A stretch of 36,101 bases of DNA from an uncultured Bacilli bacterium. GTDB lineage: Bacteria > Bacillota_I > Bacilli_A > RF39 > UBA660. This document shows, in pieces, positions 1 through 8,491 of the stretch. The number at the start of each line of letters is the position of its first letter. The stretch's first letter is position 1. The position numbers were made by a program, and so were the translations under genes. Location: positions 1 to 36,101 of the forward strand of contig CANQIL010000015.1 in the NCBI GenBank assembly GCA_947624045.1, written 5' to 3'. A model generated the notes under the pieces. The model worked only from the letters and a program-made list of their open reading frames with translations, did no database searches and was not told the DNA's origin.

Positions 1-12
1 ATCTCAAAAACA

Positions 13-67
13 AACTAGAATTTACTTTTTCTTTTCTACACAAAATATTTAACTAGAATTTACTTTT
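13..67. repeat. two direct 17-bp repeats at the left edge
   Basis: The 17-bp sequence AACTAGAATTTACTTTT occurs at 13-29 and again at 51-67, a 38-bp period with a 21-bp AT-rich interval. Only two copies are visible and the window starts just before the first, so a longer array to the left cannot be excluded. The function is unknown; two copies are not enough to call CRISPR or an operator. Confidence 0.5.
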
Positions 68-83
68 AAAATCAACTATTTGT

Positions 84-112
84 AAAAAAAATAGGAAGCG
101 ATGTTCCTATTT
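84..112 (-). terminator. rho-independent terminator of the 107-526 gene
   Basis: On the minus strand an AATAGGAA / TTCCTATT stem with a 6-nt loop is followed by a run of U. The stem overlaps the stop codon of the gene ending at 107. Confidence 0.8.
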
Positions 113-526
113 ATCTAACATATTTAGTAAATTAATTTTAAACATATCTTTTTCTGGATTAGTCTTAGATATCATGACACCTTTATAAGTAGAAAGCTCA
201 GCTCTATGACCTTCATCTAATATTCCTTCAGGTGTAATATTAGTTAAAAGAATTATTTTCTTTTCTGTGTAAGCTGTATAATGTAGCGTTATTTCACCAT
301 GTACTTTAGCAAACAATTCATCAGTCGGTAATTTTAATTCATAACTAATTGTTTTATCTTTGTCATTTTTTGATACTTCTTTACCTAAAAAGTTACCTTG
401 TCTTAATTCTGGATAATAAGAAAATGTTAATTTTTTATAAGCAAGCATATTATATTTTCTTACTGATCTTTCTTTTTTTCTAAAATCATTTTCATCTAAG
501 TATTCGAATATGTATGAATTCTTCAT
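107..526 (-). CDS. hypothetical protein, 139 aa
   Basis: I do not recognise the family. The product is a soluble, basic 139-residue protein without a signal peptide or membrane segment. Its middle has alternating hydrophobic residues (for example ITLHYTAYTEKKIILLTNI, around residues 79-97) that suggest a beta-rich fold, and the N-terminus is charged (YLDENDFRKKERSVRKYN). The ATG start at 526 follows an AGGGGG Shine-Dalgarno at good spacing. It has its own promoter (584-612) and terminator, so it is a single-gene unit. Nothing in its neighbours indicates a role. It is a real gene by codon structure and signals, with unknown function. Confidence 0.75.
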   Translation of the reverse strand: MKNSYIFEYLDENDFRKKERSVRKYNMLAYKKLTFSYYPELRQGNFLGKEVSKNDKDKTISYELKLPTDELFAKVHGEITLHYTAYTEKKIILLTNITPEGILDEGHRAELSTYKGVMISKTNPEKDMFKINLLNMLDK

Positions 527-583
527 ATATTCAACCCCCTACTTTTAATTTTGATGACCCCCATTTATCATCAATGTGTCCAT

Positions 584-612
584 ATTATATCATAAATTTG
601 TCAAAAATGCAA
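584..612 (-). promoter_or_regulatory. sigma-A-type promoter for the 107-526 gene
   Basis: The minus strand reads TTGCAT (607-612), a 17-bp spacer and TATAAT (584-589). It lies between the terminator of the gene ending at 646 and the start of the gene at 526. Confidence 0.7.
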
Positions 613-615
613 GTT

Positions 616-650
616 TTTTAAAGAAAAAGATAAAGGATTTCTCCCTTATC
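616..650 (-). terminator. rho-independent terminator of the two-gene membrane operon
   Basis: The minus strand has GATAAGGG / CCTTTATC (8 pairs, one G-U) around a 6-nt loop, followed by TTTTTCTTT. The 5' arm includes the stop codon of the 873-aa gene. Confidence 0.8.
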
Positions 651-3267
651 TTAAGACATATTGGTAACCTTCTTCGTATTCTAATTCTGGATTATTAGCC
701 ATGTCTTCAACAATCATATCAGCTAATTCTTCATTAGAAATAGTTTCAGGTATTTCTGCATATTCTATAGTTTCTATAGTCTCAGCAACCGGCTCTTCAT
801 ATGTAATGATGGAATCTGCTTGGTCACTTACAGTATTTTCCTCTTCATATACATAAGCTTCAACTGGAGCTTGTGTTTGAGGAACATATTCAGGATCTAT
901 AGATTCTTTTGGATAACTTTCTTCAAATGCTTCTCCAGTAACGTTAGGGTCTGGTAATGGTTCATTACTTTGGTCTTTAGTAGAATCCGTAGTTAAGTCT
1001 TTAACAGAATCATCTAAATTACCATATTCATCTGAATAATTTTCATCAAAATCAACATTATGATCACCAAAGTCTTGTTCGTTAACTGGAACATCATTAG
1101 TGTTATCGGTATCAGAGTTATTTTGAGCTATTTTATCGTTAGCTTTATTAATATCTTCTTGTAAATCTTGAGCATCTTGAGCAACTTGTTCTTCAACTTG
1201 TTTTGTATGTTCATCTGCTTCAGATTGTAATTCTTTACGTTTTTCTTCAGCTTGAGTTTCAGCAGTTTCTTTAGCTTCTTCATTTTCTTTAGCTATTTCT
1301 TGATCCACTTTCTCTTCAGCTTTTTCTACTTCTTCTTTGCTAGACTTTTCAATAGCTTCATCTCTATCTGAAGTCTTAGTTTTTTCTTTCTTTTGTTTCT
1401 TATCAGTAGTTGTTACAGTGTGAGTTTTAGTAGTTGTATAAACTTCAGATGTATTTTCAACATATGTAGAAGAAGACTCTTCTATGTCATTATGATTATG
1501 CTTATTAACAGCTTCTTGGAATGCATCTAATTGAGTTAATTCTCTATCAGCATCAGCTATGTTGTAATTATTTTCAGCTTCTAACTCAGAAGTTATAGCA
1601 CTTTCATATTGAACATATAATGGTTGAGTATTATCTTCTGTTACTACTTCTGTAATTCTTTCAATTCTTTCAAAAGTATCATCAGCTAAATTACATAAGC
1701 CAGTGTCATTAAAGTAATTGATAGTTTTTTCAGATAATGTGTTATCAGTAGCTAGATTTTGATACATTATTTCAACAGCAGAGACCATTGGAACAATTGA
1801 TAATTTATATGGTTCAATTAGACGACTATCAGAATGAGCAATGCCTACTTCTCTTACATCGTCTGAGATTGGGAAATCTTCTAGTAAAGATTGTCTCCAA
1901 GCATTAACCTTATCTATTTTATCTTGACCTTCAGCTTCTTTAATTTGAAGGAACATTTCATGATATTTTCTATAGAAAGCTTTACCTTCTTCAGAATTGA
2001 TTAATATAGATAAATCTACAGGATTTTGTCTTGTTTCAATAACATGAGCACCCATTAATTGTAGATTAGCATTTTTATAAGCTTGACTAAATTCGTTAGC
2101 TTTAATTACGCTTCCATTGAATATAGCTTTTATATCTTCAGTAGAATATTCGTTATAAGCTTGTTGTAAGGAATTCATTTCTATCCAACTTAAAGCGGCT
2201 TTAATATTTTTTCCTTCTTCAACATGACTATTAGCAAAAATATTATTAAATTTTGTAAAAGCCCAATTGATTTTTTGCATAGCGTTTCTTTGAGCACTAT
2301 TTGTATTTACTTTTAATAAATCAACGTAAGAATAATCATCATAATAGTCATTGTCTCCGTAAACTAAGTTATTGTCATTATTAGTATTGTTATTCTTATT
2401 AGTTGAATCTTTAGAAAGAGCATTATTAAGGAATTTATTAATTTTACCTTCATTTTTTCCAATAATTAATCCGCCAGTTAAAGCAACGATTATAGATAAA
2501 GTGACTGCTGCTACTCTTACTTTAGTCTTATGGAAAAAGCTTTTAACTTTAGTAGAAATTTTTTCTTTTTTTGGTTTAGTCTTAACTTCATCAGCAACTT
2601 TTAAAGATTTCTCTTCATCATAATGTTCCTCACAGTTAAGGAATCTATCAAAAAAGTTATATAATTTAGTAGTAAATTTTACATTTTTATTTTTTGATTC
2701 AGTAGATGAAGATTCTTTAGTAGCTTCACTATTTTTTATTTCTTCTTCAGCATCTTCATCTTCATAATCAGTATGAGCTAAAGAATCATAACTATCTTCA
2801 TTTTTATCATCGTATTCATCATCGTCGTAATAGTCTTCCTCTTCATCATTATCGTATTCGTCATCGTCGTAATAGTCATCTTCATCGTCATCATAATAAT
2901 AGTCATCAGCATCATCATAATCATCATCGTCGTCTTCGGCTTCATCGATAACTTTTTCAGAAGGTGTAACTACTATTTCTTCTTTAATTTCCTCAACTGG
3001 TGTTTCTTCTTTTACAATAAATTTTTGAAGATTACTATTTAATTCTTTTCCTGACATAACGTGAATATTTTTGTTATTAATGATGTTTGATAATTCACCA
3101 GATGTAACTTTTTGTTCTTTTAATAATTCTAAAGTATGGTCAATACCTTCATCGAAAGAACAATTTTCTACTGTTCCATCGTTATAGAAAAGACAAGCTT
3201 GTCTTATTTCTTTAGAATCCTCATAAAAATTATAAAATACGATATTTACTATTTTTTTAGTTTTCAT
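646..3267 (-). CDS. large acidic single-pass membrane protein, 873 aa
   Basis: The family is not recognised. Order of parts: an N-terminal domain of about 85 residues; a very acidic stretch at about 108-175 rich in Asp, Glu and Tyr (EDDDDDYDDADDYYYDDDED at 111-130); a basic patch at about 228-250 (KPKKEKISTK); one membrane segment at about 252-270 (VAAVTLSIIVALTGGLIIG); an Asn-rich linker; a probably helical domain at about 310-560; a long charged coiled-coil-like stretch at about 640-730 rich in E, K, A and Q; and an acidic tail. The basic patch before the membrane segment suggests that the acidic N-terminus stays inside and the large C-terminal part is outside. The start follows AAAGGGGG. 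It is 13 bp downstream of the gene ending at 3281 and shares its transcript. A structural cell-envelope role is a guess. Confidence 0.8.
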   Translation of the reverse strand: MKTKKIVNIVFYNFYEDSKEIRQACLFYNDGTVENCSFDEGIDHTLELLKEQKVTSGELSNIINNKNIHVMSGKELNSNLQKFIVKEETPVEEIKEEIVVTPSEKVIDEAEDDDDDYDDADDYYYDDDEDDYYDDDEYDNDEEEDYYDDDEYDDKNEDSYDSLAHTDYEDEDAEEEIKNSEATKESSSTESKNKNVKFTTKLYNFFDRFLNCEEHYDEEKSLKVADEVKTKPKKEKISTKVKSFFHKTKVRVAAVTLSIIVALTGGLIIGKNEGKINKFLNNALSKDSTNKNNNTNNDNNLVYGDNDYYDDYSYVDLLKVNTNSAQRNAMQKINWAFTKFNNIFANSHVEEGKNIKAALSWIEMNSLQQAYNEYSTEDIKAIFNGSVIKANEFSQAYKNANLQLMGAHVIETRQNPVDLSILINSEEGKAFYRKYHEMFLQIKEAEGQDKIDKVNAWRQSLLEDFPISDDVREVGIAHSDSRLIEPYKLSIVPMVSAVEIMYQNLATDNTLSEKTINYFNDTGLCNLADDTFERIERITEVVTEDNTQPLYVQYESAITSELEAENNYNIADADRELTQLDAFQEAVNKHNHNDIEESSSTYVENTSEVYTTTKTHTVTTTDKKQKKEKTKTSDRDEAIEKSSKEEVEKAEEKVDQEIAKENEEAKETAETQAEEKRKELQSEADEHTKQVEEQVAQDAQDLQEDINKANDKIAQNNSDTDNTNDVPVNEQDFGDHNVDFDENYSDEYGNLDDSVKDLTTDSTKDQSNEPLPDPNVTGEAFEESYPKESIDPEYVPQTQAPVEAYVYEEENTVSDQADSIITYEEPVAETIETIEYAEIPETISNEELADMIVEDMANNPELEYEEGYQYVLR

Positions 3268-3280
3268 ATTTTATCCCCCT

Positions 3281-4849
3281 TTATTTAACTTTCTTAGATC
3301 CGGTATAGTACCAACCATTGTCAAGCAAGCTTCTATCATTATACTTACTCCATTTAGTATATACTTTACCGCTACTAGTTAATTTTCTAGTTTTTTCACT
3401 CATATAGCAAACTTTTCCATATAATGGTTCTTTTCTTGTTGCGATATCAGTTACATTGATTGTTGCATAAATAGGTATTGTTTTTACTACATAACTTCCA
3501 CATGTTGCAGATACTTTTGTATCAGTAGATGAAGATGTAGATGTTGATGTAGATGTTTGGCCTGGTGTTGAAGTAGTATTAGTTACTGTTGATAAGCCAC
3601 CAACATAAGTGTACGAATCATAGTAGAATGTAGGCATTGATGTACATGTTTCATTACAATAACTATAATCAGCTCCAACAAATTCATAATGAGTTGTTGC
3701 TGTGTCACTTGGTGGATTAGTATAACTTGTACGGCCATTATATCTCCAGCCACCATTAGTACCAACATTTGTTTTTGTAATTTTATCAATAGTTGTATAT
3801 GTTGTAGATGTGGTAGTTACATAAGTTGTGTTATTAATAATAACATAGTTGTATTTTGAGCAAGCTTTTTGTTGATAAGAACCAGTTTGAACAACTTCTT
3901 GTCTTGATTGGGTATATTTCTTATCATAAGTACCAATTTTTTCTACTCTATCATATAGTTGTACTTTTCTTAGACAAGTAATATCATCATCATAGCAATT
4001 AAAGGCTTGAGTAGAACAACTTGTTTTATTCCATGCACTCCAACTAGTCCATTTTGTAAACTCTGCACCTGTTCTCTTTTGATATTCATAAACATAACCT
4101 GGTTCTTTAGATGGTTTTGGACTTTCTGATGGTTTCGTTGTTGGCTCATCAGATGGTTTAGGTTTATCAGATGGCTTTGTTGTTGGATCATCTGATGGTT
4201 TAGTGCTTGGACTATTTGATGGTTTAGTACTTGGATTAGTATTTGGATTATTTGATGGTTCACTTGGGTTATCACCACTTGGAACATAATCACCTTTTAC
4301 TGGTACTAATGTTGTAGGCTTAGAAGCCTTAATTGGAACATCACTAGTCTTCTTAGCACATAAGTAAGAATCACAATAATTGTAGCAACCTAAATGTACT
4401 AATATGTAATCTTCTTTCTCACTGTCTTTTAAGTTAACCTTTAATAGATATTCATCATCCATTTTTGTTATCTTAACATAACTTTTTTCTACATCGCAGG
4501 CTTTATTATTTTTATCGATTAAAGCTACGATTAATTTTTTGCCAATCATGTCACTAAGTGTCATAGTGTCTGAATCGCCAACTTCTTTTGGAAGTCTTTC
4601 ATTAGTGTAGTATGATATTGCGGCATCTTTCATTCTTTCTAAGTTGTCAGCAAATATCTGTGAAGTAAGTGGTGATAAGTCCACAACTGATTCTCCTGCA
4701 CTAATTTTTTCTGTCTTATTAACTATTTTTGGTGAAATAAACTTAGGTAATAACCACACTAGTAAAAAGACAAAAATAATAATTAAAATGAGTTTTAATA
4801 AAAAATCTCTAAATGGAAAGCCTTTGCTTTCATATTCTTCAGTATACAT
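3281..4849 (-). CDS. membrane-anchored protein with Pro/Ser/Thr linker and Cys-rich C-terminal part, 522 aa
   Basis: The family is not recognised. I place the start at the ATG at 4849 because an AAAGGGG Shine-Dalgarno lies just before it; an in-frame ATG six codons upstream would contain that site inside the coding sequence. A membrane anchor lies at about 17-35 (LLKLILIIIFVFLLVWLL). It is followed by a domain of about 140 residues containing several Cys, and a low-complexity linker at about 189-247 made of PSTKPSD/PTTKPSD-like repeats, as seen in wall-spanning or glycosylated linkers. The C-terminal part is rich in Tyr and Thr with many Cys (TSCSTQAFNCYDDDITC, YSYCNETC), which suggests disulfides outside the cell. 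It is first in an operon with the acidic 873-aa protein. No sortase motif is seen. The pairing suggests an envelope complex, but the function is unknown. Confidence 0.8.
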   Translation of the reverse strand: MYTEEYESKGFPFRDFLLKLILIIIFVFLLVWLLPKFISPKIVNKTEKISAGESVVDLSPLTSQIFADNLERMKDAAISYYTNERLPKEVGDSDTMTLSDMIGKKLIVALIDKNNKACDVEKSYVKITKMDDEYLLKVNLKDSEKEDYILVHLGCYNYCDSYLCAKKTSDVPIKASKPTTLVPVKGDYVPSGDNPSEPSNNPNTNPSTKPSNSPSTKPSDDPTTKPSDKPKPSDEPTTKPSESPKPSKEPGYVYEYQKRTGAEFTKWTSWSAWNKTSCSTQAFNCYDDDITCLRKVQLYDRVEKIGTYDKKYTQSRQEVVQTGSYQQKACSKYNYVIINNTTYVTTTSTTYTTIDKITKTNVGTNGGWRYNGRTSYTNPPSDTATTHYEFVGADYSYCNETCTSMPTFYYDSYTYVGGLSTVTNTTSTPGQTSTSTSTSSSTDTKVSATCGSYVVKTIPIYATINVTDIATRKEPLYGKVCYMSEKTRKLTSSGKVYTKWSKYNDRSLLDNGWYYTGSKKVK

Positions 4850-4880
4850 CCGAATTTCCCCTTTCATTTATGTAGTGCCT

Positions 4881-4909
4881 ATTTTATCACTAAATGTCAA
4901 ATTTGTCAA
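4881..4909 (-). promoter_or_regulatory. sigma-A-type promoter of the two-gene membrane operon
   Basis: The minus strand reads TTGACA (4904-4909), a 17-bp spacer and TAAAAT (4881-4886), about 30 bp upstream of the start at 4849. Confidence 0.8.
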
Positions 4910-4922
4910 CCCACTAATTTTT

Positions 4923-5183
4923 TTAATCTCTTTTTAACGTGACAATTGTCTGTCCAGCATTAAAATTATCTATTTTAAAATTACTAACGAGCTTATTATT
5001 TTTTAGAGTTTCTTGAGTAGTTTTTTTAAGTATACCAGTACCATTACCATGAATAATTATAATTACATCTTTTTTCATTTTATAATTATCTGATACAAAG
5101 TCATTTATTAGTATCCTAGCATAATCTCTATCTAAGCCGTGTAAATCAAGTTTAGGATAATTTTCATATAATGTTGGTATCAT
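4923..5183 (-). CDS. small Smr-domain protein, 86 aa
   Basis: A stand-alone Smr domain, the fold found at the C-terminus of MutS2 and in small nucleic-acid nucleases or binders. The diagnostic motifs are present: LDLHG at about 13-17 and IIHGNGTGILK at about 43-53, which corresponds to the family HGxGxG loop. At 86 residues it is just the domain, without MutS2 ATPase parts. Small Smr proteins can nick or bind branched DNA or RNA; the substrate here is not known. The start at 5183 overlaps the end of the upstream PfkB-type kinase gene by 20 bp, so the two are probably translationally coupled. It is the last gene of the NUDIX-PMT-PfkB-Smr operon. Confidence 0.85.
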   Translation of the reverse strand: MIPTLYENYPKLDLHGLDRDYARILINDFVSDNYKMKKDVIIIIHGNGTGILKKTTQETLKNNKLVSNFKIDNFNAGQTIVTLKRD

Positions 5184-6063
5184 ATTCTAAGACCTCTTGG
5201 AGTGTAGGTATGGAATTTCTAGAACCAACTCTTGTTACAGAAATGCCACCGGTAATAGAAGCATAGTGAATACTATCTTTAAGAGAATAACCATTACTAA
5301 TAAAGTAAGTAAAAGCTCCATGGAATATATCCCCGGCTCCAGTTGAATCAATGGCGGTTACTTTAATACTAGGAATAATTTCGTATTTTCCAGAAATCTC
5401 AGTAAAACTACCCTTAGCTTCTAAAGTGATTATAATATTGGTATTAAAATAGTCTTTTAAGTAGTTATAGCACTCTATTAAACTATTTATGTTAGATGTA
5501 TCAATTTTAGAATTAGTAATTTCTTCCGCAAAGTCTTTAGAACATACTAAGTAAGTAACCATTTTCCCTAATTCTTTAGTATCATCATTTACTCTTCCAG
5601 CATCCAAAACGCTAATTGCTTGAGGGTTATTTAGAAGAACTTCTTTAGCAGTATCAGGATGTTCGCCATCTATTAAAATAACATCTGCTTTCATAGTAAT
5701 CTTTTTACTTAAAGCTCTAATAGGACTACTTTTAGCCGTAATAATAGTTCTTGAGCCATTACTTTTATTAGCAATTATATAACTACTTGATGTTTGATGA
5801 GTGGGAATTTGTTCAATGCAGGAAGTATCAGCATTAATACTTTTAAATTCAGCAATAATCCTATCTCCATAATAATCTTTTCCAACAATAGAGGCCATAG
5901 TTACATCCATACCCCACTTAGAAAGTAAGTAAGCACCATTAGAAGCTGGGCCTCCTCCACATTCAATATGCTTTTCAACACGATATTTAACATTTTCTTT
6001 AGGATATTCCTTCATCGCTAAAGTAGTATCATAAGTTGAATGTCCTACACAAAGTACCTTCAT
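5164..6063 (-). CDS. PfkB/ribokinase-family sugar or nucleoside kinase, 299 aa
   Basis: An ATP-dependent carbohydrate kinase of the PfkB (ribokinase) family. The N-terminal signature is present in the ECGGGPASNGAYLLSKWG region. The C-terminal signature DSTGAGDIFHGAFTY carries the GAGD anion hole and the catalytic Asp. The length is usual for the family. I choose the ATG at 6063 (MKVLCVGHS) because AAGGAG sits 8 bp upstream; the longer reading from 6084 would place that site inside the gene. The substrate cannot be told from sequence; ribose, fructose, adenosine and pseudouridine kinases share these motifs. It overlaps the Smr gene by 20 bp and follows the PMT-type glycosyltransferase by 41 bp. 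Confidence 0.88.
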   Translation of the reverse strand: MKVLCVGHSTYDTTLAMKEYPKENVKYRVEKHIECGGGPASNGAYLLSKWGMDVTMASIVGKDYYGDRIIAEFKSINADTSCIEQIPTHQTSSSYIIANKSNGSRTIITAKSSPIRALSKKITMKADVILIDGEHPDTAKEVLLNNPQAISVLDAGRVNDDTKELGKMVTYLVCSKDFAEEITNSKIDTSNINSLIECYNYLKDYFNTNIIITLEAKGSFTEISGKYEIIPSIKVTAIDSTGAGDIFHGAFTYFISNGYSLKDSIHYASITGGISVTRVGSRNSIPTLQEVLEYDTNII

Positions 6064-6104
6064 CAAATCACACTCCTTTTCCATTATACACTTTTTTTAC
6101 AAAT

Positions 6105-7727
6105 TTAGAAATACCAGGTACTAAAAATTTTAATATATTCAAAATAATTATTAGGCATATAAAGACCACTTACAGCAGGATAATAAATTATGAAAAAAGC
6201 AATCACGAAAATTAAATAGCAATAAGTTAAATAGTTACCTTTTATTTTTTTAGCTATATCACTTAAAAGATAAGTAACTGCTAACATGATAAATGGTAAA
6301 ATAGCAAAATAATGATATAAAAACATAGGTCTATTTATGAAAACAAATGGTAAAAAGGTAAAGATTATGGCACTTAGTAAAAAGTAAGAATTCTTATCTT
6401 TTTTACGAAATAATTTAACTAATAGGTATAAAAAGGCTCCTATTCCAAACCACCAGATAAAGATATTGCCTACGCCTGTTATACCGGCATGTAAGTTAGG
6501 TTCAATATCACTGCTATAATACCAAACCGGTTTATAAGAAAGGGGCCAGGTATAAAAACGTGATGAAAAGAAATGAGTATCGGTTAGGGTATCGTGGTAA
6601 TTAAACATTCTAATAGCTTGATTAAATACTTCTTTAATACTAAAATCATTAAACCACTCTACATTAGGATATATGTAGTAAGTACCTATATATATAAGGA
6701 AAGGAATTATAACAAAGAAAAGGAACCCTTGAGAAATTATTTTTAAAGAAAAGGCTTTGTTTTTGATGATATGAGTAAAGAAAATAACGGCTAAGGCAAG
6801 GCCCGCATATAAGCCTATCCATTTGGTCGCAACAGCTAAGCCAAAGAATAAGCCAGATAGGAAAAGATTACGATGTTTATTTTCATTATTTATATAATTA
6901 TACATGAAGTAAAAAGAAAGCAGGATAAATAAGACTAAAAAACTATCAGATGTACCCATACGGGTTTGGGCAAAATGAAAGGTATCAAAGGCCATAAGAA
7001 GAGCGCTTGTTGTGGCATAAAGTCTTTTTTGGAAAAGCTTCTTGCCAAAAAGATACATTACTAAAACCATTAATATACCGGCAATATTTCCCATTAAACG
7101 ATAGTAAAAAGGAGCCATTTTATGAAATATTTTTAGAGGAATACTTTGAATTAATTTACCAAGTGGTGGATGAGTCCATTCATAAGCTCTTTTATTATTA
7201 GCGTATTCATAGGCCGTTCTAGCAAAATATATTTCATCAAAGTAAGTTGAGTTTTTATAACTTATTTGTTCAGGGATAGTATCTTTTTCATCAGTTAGAG
7301 AAGTTATATTTTTATTATTTAGCGTTATTTTTTTGATTTTAATTTGTTCTTGGGAGTTATTATAGAAAGCTATTTCACCTAAAGAGGAATCTTCTTGAGG
7401 AATTAGGCGTAAGTATTTGGCAGATTCTAAAACTTTGGATTCTGTCCAAGCAAAGGCACTTGATTCTAGATTGTTAGAACTTTCATAAGTAATGTTATCA
7501 TTTGATAAAAGTAGTTCGTAGTTTTCACCTTTTTCACCTGTAAAAAATTTTAATTTGGCAACATAGGTTTCATTTTCTAATTCAATTAATACTTCTTCAT
7601 TAGCGTCTATATCAATAAAAGTATTAGGATTTGTAAAGGAGCCAAGGTTTATAAAAGATAAAATACCATAAAGAAAAGTAATTATTCCTATGATTAGGAA
7701 ATCTTTTTTATCAAAAGCTTTTTTCAT
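6105..7727 (-). CDS. PMT-family (GT39-like) membrane glycosyltransferase, 540 aa
   Basis: A polytopic membrane glycosyltransferase of the protein O-mannosyltransferase/ArnT-like superfamily, which uses polyprenyl-phosphate sugars as donors and modifies acceptors outside the cell. Evidence: many hydrophobic helices, and the signature YFDEIYFARTAYEY, with the catalytic Asp-Glu, followed by EWTHPPLGK in the first external loop. The first membrane segment is at about 12-28. Between it and the DE motif lies an extra region of about 110 residues (about 35-150) whose pattern (KYLRLIPQ, GEIAFYNN) resembles an F5/8-type discoidin fold. It overlaps the NUDIX gene by 4 bp, indicating coupling. It is a candidate for glycosylating the Ser/Thr-rich surface proteins encoded nearby; that link is inference. 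Confidence 0.85.
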   Translation of the reverse strand: MKKAFDKKDFLIIGIITFLYGILSFINLGSFTNPNTFIDIDANEEVLIELENETYVAKLKFFTGEKGENYELLLSNDNITYESSNNLESSAFAWTESKVLESAKYLRLIPQEDSSLGEIAFYNNSQEQIKIKKITLNNKNITSLTDEKDTIPEQISYKNSTYFDEIYFARTAYEYANNKRAYEWTHPPLGKLIQSIPLKIFHKMAPFYYRLMGNIAGILMVLVMYLFGKKLFQKRLYATTSALLMAFDTFHFAQTRMGTSDSFLVLFILLSFYFMYNYINNENKHRNLFLSGLFFGLAVATKWIGLYAGLALAVIFFTHIIKNKAFSLKIISQGFLFFVIIPFLIYIGTYYIYPNVEWFNDFSIKEVFNQAIRMFNYHDTLTDTHFFSSRFYTWPLSYKPVWYYSSDIEPNLHAGITGVGNIFIWWFGIGAFLYLLVKLFRKKDKNSYFLLSAIIFTFLPFVFINRPMFLYHYFAILPFIMLAVTYLLSDIAKKIKGNYLTYCYLIFVIAFFIIYYPAVSGLYMPNNYFEYIKIFSTWYF

Positions 7728-8161
7728 AATTTATGTCCTAATTTTTCAAGAGCAAAGGTCGCAAAAGGAGATAAAATTTCTTTTTTTAAATCTTTTATCT
7801 GATACCATTTAGCACCATTTGAGTCACGACCATCTCCATCTTCTTTTAAGGCATCAGAAAGTGTCACTACGGTATATAAAATGCCTATATGGTGCAAGTC
7901 TTCTTCTAAGTTAGGCTTTATTTTCCAAACAATATTAGTCGCAGTTACATCAAAGAGATTATATTTAAGTACTTCTACGTTTGCTTCTTCCATTAATTCT
8001 CTTTTAAGGGCTTCTTCAGGTAATTCAGTATGTTCAATGCCTCCTCCTGGTAAATCTAATTTTCCTTTATAGCCTCCCCTAGCCTTTTTGATTAAGGCGA
8101 TTTGTTCATTTTTTACTATTATGCCATATGCTCCAATGTACGTATTTACAATAGTTTTCAT
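7724..8161 (-). CDS. NUDIX hydrolase, 145 aa
   Basis: Hydrolyses a nucleoside diphosphate linked to another group. The Nudix box is present as GGIEHTELPEEALKRELMEE, which fits G-x5-E-x7-R-E-L-x-E-E; the usual final Gly is Asn here. The metal-binding Glu residues are intact. The length is typical. The ATG at 8161 is preceded by GGGAGG. It is first in the operon with the PMT-type glycosyltransferase, PfkB kinase and Smr protein, overlapping the PMT gene by 4 bp. The substrate (oxidised nucleotide, ADP-ribose, nucleotide sugar) cannot be assigned from the motif; the sugar-handling neighbours make a nucleotide sugar conceivable but unproven. Confidence 0.9.
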   Translation of the reverse strand: MKTIVNTYIGAYGIIVKNEQIALIKKARGGYKGKLDLPGGGIEHTELPEEALKRELMEEANVEVLKYNLFDVTATNIVWKIKPNLEEDLHHIGILYTVVTLSDALKEDGDGRDSNGAKWYQIKDLKKEILSPFATFALEKLGHKL

Positions 8162-8220
8162 GAATACCTCCCAACTTTTATTAAGCTTTTCTATGTAGTA
8201 ATTTACTCAATTGTATCATA

Positions 8221-8253
8221 AAAGAAAGAAAAACTCCATCGCGTGATGAAGTT
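8221..8253 (-). terminator. terminator shared with the first pseudoknot-repeat locus
   Basis: The minus strand has AACTTCATC / GATGGAGTT (9 pairs, one G-U) around loop ACGC, followed by TTTCTTTCTTT. The same hairpin with compensating or wobble changes follows the second array at 10504-10536. Confidence 0.8.
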
Positions 8254-8311
8254 ATTCTATATTTTCAACCAGAATTATTTATTAGTCGCACTTCTAAAAA
8301 AATTTTCAATT

Positions 8312-8405
8312 GTAAATTAAAAGGACCATTAAGAAATTAATTTGCTAACTTCCATCGGTCCCTTTGAATGACCTAGAGCTTCAAAAGTTTTCTAGGCACT
8401 ACTCG
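8312..8405 (-). ncRNA. putative small RNA with hairpin and terminator (copy 1)
   Basis: Downstream of the promoter at 8412-8440, the minus strand carries a hairpin with perfect arms CCTAGA / TCTAGG (8391-8396 and 8372-8377) around a loop containing AAACTTTTGAAGC. A second hairpin, GGACC / GGTCC, is followed by TTTTAATTT (terminator). A related unit with the same loop and changed but still pairing stem is at 10361-10428. There is no open reading frame of note. Function unknown; predicted from sequence signals only. Confidence 0.5.
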
Positions 8406-8411
8406 ATTTAT

Positions 8412-8440
8412 AATATATCAAACCTATATTTATTAGTCAA
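8412..8440 (-). promoter_or_regulatory. promoter of putative small RNA copy 1
   Basis: The minus strand reads TTGACT (8435-8440), a 17-bp spacer and TATATT (8412-8417). Confidence 0.65.
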
Positions 8441-8491
8441 TAACTTTTATGATTTTGTTAATTTATCTTGGAAGTTATTCTATATTTTCTA

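Noticed and set aside
2372-2623. 83-codon plus-strand frame opposite the acidic membrane protein
   Set aside because: It is antisense to a well-supported gene and lacks a ribosome site; the hydrophobic look results from reverse reading of Lys/Asn codons.
3970-4293. 107-codon reading frame in another frame of the stalk gene
   Set aside because: It is a frame shadow of the PSTKPSD repeats, with a composition (Q, N, H, M) typical of shifted low-complexity codons.
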